64,000 nucleotides of DNA from the NCBI GenBank assembly GCA_021234155.1, contig JAJEKV010000158.1:739820-803819 (forward strand). The letters run 5' to 3'. The translations under genes were made by a program, and so were the position numbers. Source of the DNA: Isoetes taiwanensis. Taxonomy: Eukaryota; Streptophyta; Lycopodiopsida; Isoetales; Isoetaceae. Positions within the stretch are counted from its first letter, which is position 1, and every line of letters starts with the position of its first letter. This document shows, piece by piece, positions 31,498 through 43,086 of the stretch. The notes under the pieces are model-generated. The model saw only the letters and a list, made by a program, of their open reading frames with translations. It did not search any database and was not told where the DNA came from.

Positions 31498-31998
31498 GTG
31501 CGTAGAGGTATGTTCAATAAACATACCCCAAGTCACAACATGCAACAAGCTAGAGAATTAACTGACTTAAAAGCTTCTATGAGGGTCCTGAACCTGAAAA
31601 AATATGTTCAATCTGCGGTTGTCGAGGGCATGGATTCTTCAGGGTTTGAGAATGAACAGAACAGAGTGGCACAGCTGGAGGCCATGAACAAACTGAATAA
31701 GTACTCTGACCATTATCCATGTGGTCTTAAGATAACATTTCAAATCCATAGCCTCATCATTCACCGAGCTCTATTTACGCCAGCAGACATTATGACTCAG
31801 CTCAATGTTGAGGATATATTAGAAAATGATGAAGTTAACTTTGCCATTATTGACGGGCATCATTCTATTGAGGCACAAAAGGCCCTGATTTGTCAGACAG
31901 AACAAACAAGTCAGCAAATATTCTATAATCACTATGCATATAGAAGATGCCGATTCTTGGGTGGCAGTACCTCACCGACAGATTTGGCAGAAGAATGA
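31498..31998 (+). CDS. Unidentified reading frame with a DGHHS motif
   Basis: 166 codons without an ATG at the start (cgt/gtg side), so probably a partial coding piece. The middle is helical ('ARELTDLKASMRVLNLKKYVQ'). It then has 'HRALFTPADIMTQLNVEDILENDEVNFAIIDGHHSIEAQKAL', which recalls the DGQHR/ParB-like pattern 'xxDGQHRxxA', but with Ser in place of Arg. Function not inferable. The 3' end (from about 31,983) is already LINE sequence of the opposite strand, so the frame is truncated by that insertion. Confidence 0.35.
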   Translation: MRRGMFNKHTPSHNMQQARELTDLKASMRVLNLKKYVQSAVVEGMDSSGFENEQNRVAQLEAMNKLNKYSDHYPCGLKITFQIHSLIIHRALFTPADIMTQLNVEDILENDEVNFAIIDGHHSIEAQKALICQTEQTSQQIFYNHYAYRRCRFLGGSTSPTDLAEE

Positions 31999-32200
31999 TA
32001 ACCATTAAGTGCTTTCTCGATAAACTTAACACCTAGAGCTTGAGCTCGATGAAATAAAGTTTTGCAATCTAAACCACCTTGATCTTCATCATGAGCTAGT
32101 TCTTTTCAATTCAGATAATGCATGCCAGACCAAATAAAATCGCTTACACATCTTTCAATAAGGGTATAAGATTTTTTCTTAGCAATTGAAATGGTGAAAA
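31983..32200 (-). mobile_element. LINE ORF2 fragment
   Basis: On the minus strand from about 32,190: 'LIERCVSDFIWSGMHYLN', stop, 'KELAHDEDQGGLDCKTLFHRAQALGVKFIEKAL', the 'FIWSG...GGLG.K.L...N.AL' region that follows the polymerase core in plant L1 ORF2. No poly(A) visible; a short internal fragment. Confidence 0.6.
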
Positions 32201-32413
32201 GTAAATATAGATGCTGTCATGAACCTACACGAAAACAAGGAAAATAGGTGGAAAATACGCAAGAAATATGGAAGAAATATGCCAATATCGGCAAAGAATC
32301 TGATATATGAACAGGAATCAAGAGTACAATGACCCGAAGGCAAGCAGGAACATGAGACAAATGCTTAGAAAGCTCAAGACTGGTGCTGAAATGGTTCGAC
32401 AAGAAGGAGATGC

Positions 32414-32512
32414 CTCCTTATATATCTAGCCAATGGTCAGGATCGTGCCATTCCAATGGATGAGATCATGCCAAGTGTCGTGCAAGCATATAAGTTCTAG
32501 AATATTCTAGAA
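32414..32512 (-). promoter_or_regulatory. Heat-shock-element promoter, unit A
   Basis: The heat-shock element TTCTAGAATATTCTAGAA (32,495-32,512) has four perfect alternating nGAAn blocks and, with one flanking base each side, is a perfect 20-bp palindrome. About 70 bp downstream on the minus strand lies a TATA box (CTAGATATATAAGG, 32,414-32,428). HSF trimers bind such arrays in plant heat-inducible genes and in heat-activated retrotransposons. Confidence 0.65.
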
Positions 32513-32571
32513 CCTCCTGGAAACAACCCCGCGTATGGAAAAGACATAGGAAATATCTTTAACAAATATTG

Positions 32572-32645
32572 TTAGTGCACTTGGCAAAATTGTGTGACTC
32601 AACGAATCGGAAGGTTGTGGGAGTTCAAACCCCGCCTTGTGCAAC
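32572..32645 (+). repeat. tRNA-like segment of the array unit
   Basis: 'ttagtgcacttggca', an arm with loop, then 'gagttcaaaccc' (B-box-like) and 'cttgtgcaac'. Copies at about 34,425-34,497, 36,266-36,340 and 39,664-39,740. In units B and C a 9-bp stem (actcgcaac/gttgcgagt) is perfect. SINE-like head; not a standard tRNA. Confidence 0.45.
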
Positions 32646-34187
32646 TACTCTTTTGCATCCATGTGACGACCATCTTTTGTACATACGAGTATAATTTTCA
32701 TATAATATGAATATCTGTATGGGTGTTTGCCACTCCAGAACAGTGTTGCCCTTTTCGGGATCCATAGAGACTCCATGTGGAGTGATACGATAGCCAAGTA
32801 ACATTATCCTGCTCGAACTAACACTTCTCAAGTTTGGCATATAACCCATGCTCACGAAGCTTCTGAAGGACCTGTCGAACATGCCTCTCATGTTCTTCGA
32901 GAGTCTTCGAATATCTAGCATTATAACAGGGGGTTTCTTTTGTATTTTTATACATTTTTCAATATGGTTTTGCTATGATTTTGTTGCGTATTCAAATCAA
33001 TGTACTAATGCGTACATCTAGAGTGCACCCCGTATTCACATGTTTTGATATCACATTCTCTATGGTTTAACCCACTATCTTTTATCCCATATTATTTTTG
33101 CCCTTATTTTTCTTTTTAAATATGCATGCAAGCAACGAGTCCTTATACTCTAGGGTTTTCTTTCATGAGTCACGCTTGTGAAGGAAAGAAGCACATCTCG
33201 GGCGAAAGCATCCAAGGGAGCATTTTCGGGCGAGGCCATGGGATGATAAGCTTGAGATTTATAAGATTTGGGGAGCCCATTATATCGGGGTTTTTCATAT
33301 CGAGGGGGTTGGATGCGATTCGCCATATTTCTTTGTCACGAAATTGGCATGTAGCGTTTGAATGGAGAAATGCAGGAGGCGTAAAACAATCCAGTTATCT
33401 CATCCAAAATCGGCTTCTCTTTTTTCTTGTCACTTCGTTTTCCCCTGCGACCATCCGCCGGAGATATTTATATATGGGTGCCGTTTTTGGCGGCACCCAT
33501 TTGTCACCGGACAGTGCACGATGGATATCTTTGTTTTGGTTGGTGCCATACACTTCAAGAGTTATGCACTTCACGCACATTAGTGTTAGAACTTACAAGA
33601 CATTCTACATAACACATTTTGTTGCCAAATTGCTTTTATGTTCTGTGTAATTTTGTTGTTCTTTAAACACAAACATTGTTTCAGATTTTAAAGCTTCACC
33701 ATATATGGTGGTTGCAATATCAATTTGTGTAGTACCTCATCCTTATTTGATGAAGATATAGCTGGTATGGTTTGGCAAGATTTAAGCACTACTATTTTGC
33801 AAAGGATGCATTGGGTTGAAGTCCCTATTTGTTCTTTAAACATCAAATTTGAAGCTTCACCATCTCTACGGTGGTTGCAATCTATGGTGGTTGCAATATC
33901 GATTCCTATGGTCCTATGGTATCTCATCCTTATTTGTCAAACATACAGGTGGTATAGTTTTGACAAGATATAGGCATTATGGCTTTGGAAGATGCCCCAT
34001 ATTCTAAAGTTGCTATCCATTACGTGTTTGTTCCATTGCACTTTTCTTATGTTTGTTTCGTTGAACTTTTCTTATGTTTAATGTCATCAATATTTTTCTA
34101 CACAAGATATGTTGCCATCTCTTTGTTTCCCTAAGGGCCCGAAGGGCCCAAAAATTTTATTAATACAACAACCAACACATAACTACC

Positions 34188-36026
34188 AAGGCAAGCGGGG
34201 AACATGAGACAAATGCTTAGAAAGCTCAAGGCGGTCTTTGAAATGGTTCGACAAGAAGGAGATGCCTCCTTATATATCTAGGCCAATGGTCAGGATCGTG
34301 CCATTCCAATGGATGAGATCATGCCAAGTGTCGTGCAAGCATATAAGTTCTAGAATATTCTAGAACCTCCTGGAAACAACCCCGCATATGGAAAAGACAT
34401 GAGGAAATATCTTTAACAAATATTGTTAGTGCACTTGGCAAAATTGTGTGACTCGCAACTGGAAGGTTGCGAGTTCAAACCCTGTCTTGTGCAACTACTC
34501 TTTTGCATCCGTGTGACGACCATCTTTTGTACATACGAGTATAATTTTCATATAATATGAATATCTGTATGGGTGTTTGCCACCCGAACAGTGTTGCCCT
34601 TTTCGGGATCCATAGAGACTCCATGTGGAGTGATCGATAGCCAAGGAACTCAACATTATCCCTTTCGGCCCGACACTTCTCAAGTTTGGCATATAACCCA
34701 TGCTCTCACGGCTTCAAGGACTGTCGAACATGCCTCTCATGTTCTTCGAGAGTCTTGAATATCTAGCATTATAACAGGGGGTTTCTTTTGTATTTTTATA
34801 CATTTTTCAATATGGTTTTGCTATGATTTTGTTGCGTATTCAAATCAATGTACTAATGCGTACATCTAGAGTGCACCCCGTATTCACATGTTTTGATATC
34901 ACATTCTCTATGGTTTAACCCGCTATCTTTTATCCCATATTATTTTTGCCCTTATTTTTCTTTTTAAATATGCATGCAAGCAACGAGTCCTTATACTCTA
35001 GGGTTTTCTTTCATGAGCTGCTTGTGAAGGAAAGAAGCACATCTCGGGCGAGCATCCAAGGGAGCATTTCGGCGAGGCCATGGGATGATAAGCTTGAGAT
35101 TTATAAGATTTGGGGAGCCCATTATATCAGGGGTTTTTCATATCAGGGGTTGGATGCAGTTCTGCCATATTTCTTTATCACAGAATTCGGCATGTAGCGT
35201 TTGAATGGAGAAATGCCTGAGGCAGAAACAATCCAGGTTATCTCATCCAAAATCGGCTTCTCTTTTTTCTTGTCACTTCTGTTTTCCCTGCGACCATCTG
35301 CTTTTCGGAGATATTTATATATGGGTGCCGTTTTGGCCAGACCCATTTGTCAGCTGACAGGTGCACGATGGATATGCTGTTTTGGTTGGTGCCATACACT
35401 TCAAGAGTTATGCACTTTCTGCACATTAGTGTTAGAACTTACAAGACATTCTACATAACACATTTTGTTGCCAAATTGCTTTTATGTTACAGGTAATTTT
35501 GTTGTTCTTTAAACACAAACATTGTTTCGTATTTAAAGCTTCACCATATATGGTGGTTGCAATATCAATTTGTGTAGTACCTCATCCTTATTTGATGAAG
35601 ATATAGCTGGTATGGTTTGGCAAGATTTAAGCACTACTATTTTGCAAGGATGCATTGGGTTGAAGTCCCTATTTGTTCTTTAAACATCAAATTTGAAGCT
35701 TCACCATCTACGGTGGTTGCAATCTATGGTGGTTGCAATATCGATTCCTATGGTCCTATGGTATCTCATCCTTATTTGTCAAACATACAGGTGGTATAGT
35801 TTTGACAAGATATAGGCATTATGGCTTTGGAAGAAGCCCCATATTCTAAAGTTGCTATCCATTACGTGTTTGTTCCATTGCACTTTTCTTATGTTTGTTT
35901 CGTTGAACTTTTCTTATGTTTAATGTCACCAATATTTTTCTACACAAGATATGTTGCCATCTCTTTGTTTCCCTAAGGGCAAGGGCCTAAAAATTTTATT
36001 AATACAACAACCAACACATAACTACC
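34188..36026. repeat. Array unit B (short form)
   Basis: 1,839 bp, same order as unit A. The plus-strand frame 34,946-35,197 ('ESLYSRVFFHELLVKERSTSR...LEIYKIWGAHYIRGFSYQGLDAVLPYFFITEFG') is the best-kept version of the unit's protein-like stretch; I do not recognise it and coding status is uncertain. Confidence 0.85.
34268..34365 (-). promoter_or_regulatory. Heat-shock-element promoter, unit B
   Basis: Identical heat-shock element at 34,348-34,365 and TATA box at about 34,268-34,281 on the minus strand. Confidence 0.65.
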
Positions 36027-36106
36027 CGAAGGCAAGCAGGAACATGAGACAAATGCTTAGAAAGCTCAAGACTGGTGCTGAAATGGTTCGACAAGAAGGA
36101 GATGCC

Positions 36107-36205
36107 TCCTTATATATCTAGGCCAATGGTCAGGATCGTGCCATTCCAATGGATGAGATCATGCCAAGTGTCGTGCAAACATATAAATTCTAGAATATTC
36201 TAGAA
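36107..36205 (-). promoter_or_regulatory. Heat-shock-element promoter, unit C
   Basis: Heat-shock element at 36,188-36,205, all 18 core bases kept; the minus-strand TATA box is about 70 bp downstream. Confidence 0.65.
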
Positions 36206-36314
36206 CCTCCTGGAAACAACCCCGCATATGGAAAAGACATGAGGAAATATCTTTAACAAATATTGTTAGTGCACTTGGCAAAATTGTGTGACTCGCAACT
36301 GGAAGGTTGCGAGT

Positions 36315-36650
36315 TCAAACCCTGTCTTGTGCAACTACTCTTTTGCATCCGTGTGACGACCATCTTTTGTACATACGAGTATAATTTTCATATAATATGA
36401 ATATCTGTATGGGTGTTTGCCACTCCAGAACAGTGTTGCCCTTTTCGGGATCCATAGAGACTCCATGTGGAGTGATACGATAGCCAAGGAACTCAACATT
36501 ATCCTGCTCGAACTGACACTTCTCAAGTTTGGCATATAACCCATGCTCACGAAGCTTCTGAAGGACCTGTCGAACATGCCTCTCATGTTCTTCGAGAGTC
36601 TTCGAATATCTAGCATTATAACAGGGGGTTTCTTTTGTATTTTTATACAT
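36315..36650 (-). pseudogene. Gypsy chromovirus reverse-transcriptase fragment (post-active-site)
   Basis: '[63 protein letters not shown]' is the segment that directly follows the Y-x-D-D active site in chromovirus-type pol. It begins abruptly after 'cattataacaggggg' and ends at the tRNA-like segment. Copies at 32,625-32,930, 34,495-34,770 and 39,736-40,011 have more frameshifts. No downstream RNase H or integrase follows in any unit. Confidence 0.8.
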
Positions 36651-39425
36651 TTTTCAATATGGTTTTGCTATGATTTTGTTGCGTATTCAAATCAATGTAC
36701 TAATGCGTACATCTAGAGTGCACCCCGTATTCACATGTTTTGATATCACATTCTCTATGGTTTAACCCACTATCTTTTATCCCATATTATTTTTGCCCTT
36801 ATTTTTCTTTTTAAATATGCATGCAAGCAACGAGTCCTTATACTCTAGGGTTTTCTTTCATGAGCTGCTTGTGAAGGAAAGAAGCACATCTCGGGCGAGC
36901 ATCCAAGGGAGCATTTCGGCGAGGCCATGGGATGATAAGCTTGAGATTTATAAGATTTGGGGAGCCCATTATATCAGGGGTTTTTCATATCAGGGGTTGG
37001 ATGCGGTTACGCCATATATTTCTTTATCACTGAAATTGGCATGTAGCGTTTGAATGGAGAAATGCCCGAGGCGTAAACAATCCGAGGTTATCTCATCCCA
37101 AAATCGGCTTCTTTTTTTCTTGTCACTTCTGTTTTCCCTGCGACCATCCGCTTTTCGAGATATTTATATATGGGTGCCGCTTTTGGCGGACCCATTTGTC
37201 GGTGACAGTGCACGATGGATATCTTTGTTTTTGGTTGGCGAATTGCAATCTGAGATCTAGAGATGGCAATATGTTTTTCGGCCCCGCTTGTTGGTCAGGG
37301 GTTTCGGTCGGAGGTTTCCGCCATGTGTTTCTCGTTGGAGTTTTTTTTTTTTTCTAGCTAATCGTGGCGATTGAAGCAAATCGAACATAAGAAGCTCGCT
37401 ATCTTTCTTCATCCTTTTCCAGTTGTTCGCTCTCGTTCCAATCCGCGGGGTTTCTTTATTGACCGTTTGCCATCTTAGACAATTCCAAAGGGTTATTTTA
37501 GGTGATGCTAATGTTAGTTAGTAATGCTTTCATGGGTAGTGGGTTCCCAAATTTTGCATGAGGCTTCAAGATCAGTTAACCCAAGCTCATAATTAGGTAT
37601 GTTCATGCGCCATTGATCCATTGTTTCCTCGGTTTGCCATTACGCTTGTGGCTATCTTAGAAATCATTGCACTACTAAGAGCATTGCAAATCATTGCATT
37701 TCTCATCTCCAAATTTGTCAGCCGGAGGGAATTTCTTCTATAGCTAAGCTTGGATTAGTAAGTTTAGATGCACTTAATTCATCATTGTGATTTAGATGAG
37801 CTTCTTTAATTCATCATTGTAATTCCGGATAGAATGTCGCACTTGCAATGGAAGAAGGCAAGAAAAATGGAGCGGTATGGGAAGTGAAAGAAGGGGCATA
37901 TGAAGGATCTTTGCTCATAGATACAACGAGTTCTAAATCTGAAACTTGTTGTATAGTTGCGCATTGTCGCTTGGTAATGAGACGTAGTCTTTCTCAGAAC
38001 TTATTCTTCAATGATGCTAAAATATGAGCAAGTTTAGTATGCAATGCATATTTGCCCAATATTCCAAGTATTGTTGCAGTGAGAGGTGCACGACGGAAGT
38101 TCCATGAATCTGCATGTTGGAGCTGGGATACCTTGGTGCTATACCAGCTTTGGCAGATTAATATAATCCATATAAGGAATAAAGAGGCTACAACTGGAAC
38201 TAGAGCAATAACTTTCGTGAATGAGAATGGTACGAGTTACCCTTTTGTTGTCTGTTATGTACGTAGATCATGTTCTTTGCTTTAGTTGCATAGATTCACA
38301 AGCAGATTTCAATGGCTGCTTTCACCATTCGCATTGGGCGCATGTCAAGCAAGGTTTTAACTCTTTCGTTATTTCTTAAACCTGTGTTCGTGGTAAAACA
38401 TGTATATCAAGAAATACAAATGTTGTTCTTCTACGCCCCAGATATATTACATGGCATTTTAAAAAGGGGATATGTTGGACAAAGGCATTATTACTGTCAG
38501 TAAGTCGCAACAATATCAGTTCATGTGCAATCCTGATAGTGCATGCCCTTGGATGATCATTAAGTGTAAAGACATGCTGTATTTTACCAAGATGAAATGC
38601 AAAAGCATTTTGCAATGCTAGAAAAAATCGGGGTGCACTTCATCATCATGTGCACTTCGTCATCAGGTTTATAATTTTCAAGATGAAATGCAAAAGCATT
38701 CTGCAGTGCTAGAAAAAAAGTGGAGGTGTCATCGTTACGTTTATCATTTATATTCATGCTCTATGCTTATAATTTTGAGTTTTGGTGCCATACACTTCAA
38801 GAGTTATGCACTTTCTACACATTAGTGTTAGAACTTACAAGACATTCTACATAACACATTTTGTTGCCAAATTGCTTTTATGTTACAGGTAATTTTGTTG
38901 TTCTTTAAACACAAACATTGTTTCGTATTTAAAGCTTCACCATATATGGTGGTTGCAATATCAATTTGTGTAGTACCTCATCCTTATTTGATGAAGATAT
39001 AGCTGGTATGGTTTGGCAAGATTTAAGCACTACTATTTTGCAAGGATGCATTGGGTTGAAGTCCCTATTTGTTCTTTAAACATCAAATTTGAAGCTTCAC
39101 CATCTACGGTGGTTGCAATCTATGGTGGTTGCAATATCGATTCCTATGGTCCTATGGTATCTCATCCTTATTTGTCAAACATACAGGTGGTATAGTTTTG
39201 ACAAGATATAGGCATTATGGCTTTGGAAGAAGCCCCATATTCTAAAGTTGCTATCCATTACGTGTTTGTTCCATTGCACTTTTCTTATGTTTGTTTCGTT
39301 GAACTTTTCTTATGTTTAATGTCACCAATATTTTTCTACACAAGATATGTTGCCATCTCTTTGTTTCCCTAAGGGCCCGAAGGGCCCAAAAATTTTATTA
39401 ATACAACAACCAACACATAACTACC

Positions 39426-42400
39426 CGAAGGCAAGCAGGAACATGAGACAAATGCTTAGAAAGCTCAAGACTGGTGCTGAAATGGTTCGACAAGAAGGAG
39501 ATGCCTCCTTATATATCTAGGCCAATGGTCAGGATCGTGCCATTCCAATGGATGAGATCATGCCAAGTGTCGTGCAAACATATAAATTCTAGAATATTCT
39601 AGAACCTCCTGGAAACAACCCCGCATATGGAAAAGACATGAGGAAATATCTTTAACAAATATTGTTAGTGCACTTGGCAAAATTGTGTGACTTCAGAATT
39701 GGAAGGTTCGCGAGTTCAAACTTTATCTTGTGCAACTACTCTTTTGCATCCGTGTGGACGACCATCTTTTGTACATAATGAGTATAATTTTTCATATAAT
39801 ATGAATATCGTATGGGTGTTTGCCACTCCGCAACAATGTTGCCCTTTTCGGGATCCATAGAGACTCCCATGTGAGGATACACGATAGCCAAGGAACTCAA
39901 CATTATCCCTTTCGAACCGACACTTCTCAAGTTTGGCATATAACCCATGCTCTCGGCTTCAAGGACTCCGAACATGCTCTCATGTTCTTCGAGTCTTCGA
40001 ATATCTAGCATTATAAGGGGGTTTCTTTTGTATTTTATACATTTTTCAATATGGTTTTGCTATGATTTTGTTGCGCATATTCAAATCAATGTACTAATGC
40101 GTACATCTAGAGTGCACCCCGTATTCACATGTTTTGATATCACATTCTCTATGGTTTAACCCACTATCTTTTATCCCATATTATTTTTGCCCTTATTTTT
40201 CTTTTAAATATGCATGCAAGCAACGAGTCCTTATACTCTAGGGTTTTCTTTCATGAGTCGCTTGTGAAGGAAAGAAGCACATCTCGGCGAGCATCCAAGG
40301 GAGCATTTCGGGCGAGGGCCATGGGATGATAAGCTTGAGATTTATAAGATTTGGGGGAGCCCATTATATCGTGGGTTTTTCATATCGGGGGTTGATGCGA
40401 TTACGCCATATTTCTTTATCACGAATCGGCATGTAGCGTTTGAATGGAGAAATGCCCGAGGCGTAAAACAATCCGTGTTATCTCATCCAAAAATCGGCTT
40501 CTCTTTTTCTTGTCACTTCACTTTTCCCCGCGACCATCCGCACGGAGATATTTATATATGGGTGCCGTTTTGGCGGACTCCATTTGTCACCGACAGTGCA
40601 CGATGGATATCTTTGTTTTGGTTGGGTCAATTGCAATCACAGATCTAGAGATGGCAATATGTTTTTCGCCCCGCTTGTTGGTCGGGGGTTTCGGTCCGGA
40701 GGTTTCGCCATGTGTTTCGTTGGAGTTTTTTTTTTTCTAGCTAATCGTGGCGGTGAACCAAATCGAACATAAGAAGCTCGCTATCTTTCTTCATCCTTTT
40801 CCGCTTGTTAGCTCCTGTTTCCTAATCCGCTGGGTTTCTTTATTGACCGCTTTGCCATCTTAGACAATTCCAAAGGGTTATTTCAATGATGCTAATGTTA
40901 GTTAGTAATGCTTTCTTGGGTAGTGGGTTCCCAAATTTTGCATGAGGCTTCAAGATCGCTTAACCCAAGCTCATAATTAGGTATGTTCATGCCGCCATTG
41001 ATCCATTGTTTCCTCGGTTTGCCATTACGCTTGTGGCTATCTTAGCAGAAATCATTGCACTACTAAGAGCATTGCAAATCATTGCAGAATTTCTCATCTC
41101 CAAATTTGTGGAGGGAATTTCTTCTATAGCTAAGCTTGGATTCGTAGTTTAGATGCACTTAATTCATCATTGTGATTTAGATGAGCTTCTTTAATTCATC
41201 ATTGTAATTCAGATAGAATGTCCAAGACTTTGAATGGAAGAAGGCAAGAAAATGGAGCGGTATGGGAAGTGAAAGAAGCGGGGCATATGAAGGATCGCTC
41301 ATAGATATTAACGAGTTCTAAATCTGAAACTTGTTGTATAGTTGCATTGTCAATAAGCTTGGTAATGAGACGAGTCTTCTCCTAACTTATTCTTCAATGA
41401 TGCTAAAATATGAGCAAGTTTAGTATGCAATGCATATTTGCCCAATATTCCAAGTATTGTTGCAATGAGAGGTGCACGCGACGGAAGTTCCATGAATCGC
41501 ATGTTGAGGGATACCTTGGTGCTATACCAGCTTTGGCGGATTAATATAATCCATATAAGGAATAAAGAGGCTACAACTGGAACTAGAGCAATAACTTTCG
41601 TGAATGAGAATGGTACGAAGTTACCCTTTTTGTTGTCCATTATGCATTAGATCATGTTCTTTGCTTTAGTTGCATAGATTCACAAGCAGATTTCAACTGC
41701 TGCTCAGCCATTCGCATTGCGCATGTCAAGCAAGGTTTTAACTCTTTCGTTATTTCTTAAACCTGTGTTCGTGGTAAAACATGTATATCAAGAAATACAA
41801 ATGTTGTTCTTCTACGCCCCAGATATATTACATGGCATTTTAAAAAGGGGATATGTTGGACAAAGGCATTATTACTGTCAGTAAGTCGCAACAATATCAG
41901 TTCATGTGCAATCCTGATAGTGCATGCCCTTGGATGATCATTAAGTGTAAAGACATGCTGTATTTTACCAAGATGAAATGCAAAAGCATTTTGCAATGCT
42001 AGAAAAAAAATGCAGGTGCACTTCATCATCATGTGCACTTCGTCATCAGGTTTATAATTTTCAAGATGAAATGCAAAAGCATTCTGCAGTGCTAGAAAAA
42101 AAGTGGAGGTGTCATCGTTACGTTTATCATTTATATTCATGCTCTATGCTTATAATTTTGAGTTTTGGTGCCATACACTTCAAGAGTTATGCACTTTCTA
42201 CACATTAGTGTTAGAACTTACAAGACATTCTACATAACACATTTTGTTGCCAAATTGCTTTTATGTTACAGGTAATTTTGTTGTTCTTTAAACACAAACA
42301 TTGTTTCGTATTTAAAGCTTCACCATATATGGTGGTTGCAATATCAATTTGTGTAGTACCTCATCCTTATTTGATGAAGATATAGCTGGTATGGTTTGGC

Positions 42401-42808
42401 AAGATTTAAGCACTACTATTTTGCAAGGATGCATTGGGTTGAAGTCCCTATTTGTTCTTTAAACATCAAATTTGAAGCTTCACCATCTACGGTGGTTGCA
42501 ATCTATGGTGGTTGCAATATCGATTCCTATGGTCCTATGGTATCTCATCCTTATTTGTCAAACATACAGGTGGTATAGTTTTGACAAGATATAGGCATTA
42601 TGGCTTTGGAAGAAGCCCCATATTCTAAAGTTGCTATCCATTACGTGTTTGTTCCATTGCACTTTTCTTATGTTTGTTTCGTTGAACTTTTCTTATGTTT
42701 AATGTCACCAATATTTTTCTACACAAGATATGTTGCCATCTCTTTGTTTCCCTAAGGGCCCGAAGGGCCCAAAAATTTTATTAATACAACAACCAACACA
42801 TAACTACC
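39426..42808. repeat. Array unit D (long form)
   Basis: 3,383 bp with the same extra segment (40,626-42,165). The extra segments of C and D are near-identical apart from small indels. Unit D ends where gypsy polymerase sequence of the same strand (43,087-44,470) lies 0.28 kb further on. Confidence 0.85.
39507..39604 (-). promoter_or_regulatory. Heat-shock-element promoter, unit D
   Basis: Heat-shock element at 39,587-39,604 with the same TATA box. The core is unchanged in all four units although flanking bases vary. Confidence 0.65.
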
Positions 42809-43086
42809 ATTAACATTAATTAACTTAAACCATTGCATCTAACATTTTTAAATTACAATCCCCCTGAAACCCCCTTTGGTTTGGGTGCATATTCACACGG
42901 GGGTTACGTAGGGCAGTGAGAGCTGTCGGATAGGCATATTTGCCCTTTATTCGTTGATCTGGACCATATATAGCGATCCTCATTTATGGGGTATGCCTGT
43001 AGAAGTTTTTGTACATGGTATATTGAGGTTTATAAAATACTATAAGATTTGAGGGAATGTACTTAATGGTGTTAATTTTGTCAAAT
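42809..43086. other. Spacer between array and polymerase fragment
   Basis: AT-rich, no gene or repeat recognised. Confidence 0.4.

Larger units (their letters stand above)
32334..34187. repeat. Array unit A (short form)
   Basis: First of four direct tandem units. Order left to right: minus-strand TATA and heat-shock element, tRNA-like segment, minus-strand reverse-transcriptase fragment (32,625-32,921), then AT-rich sequence with a protein-like stretch ('LEIYKIWGAHYI' frame in units B and C; broken here) and a right part ending 'aacaaccaacacataactacc'. 1,854 bp. Confidence 0.85.
36027..39425. repeat. Array unit C (long form)
   Basis: 3,399 bp. It equals the short unit plus about 1.55 kb (37,240-38,785) inserted between 'tttggttgg' and 'gttttggtgccatacac'. 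The reverse-transcriptase fragment (36,315-36,650, minus) is the best preserved of the four. Confidence 0.85.

Noticed and set aside
32334-42808. CRISPR-like or satellite centromere array
   Set aside because: Units are 1.8-3.4 kb composites of retroelement parts, not short direct repeats with unique spacers.
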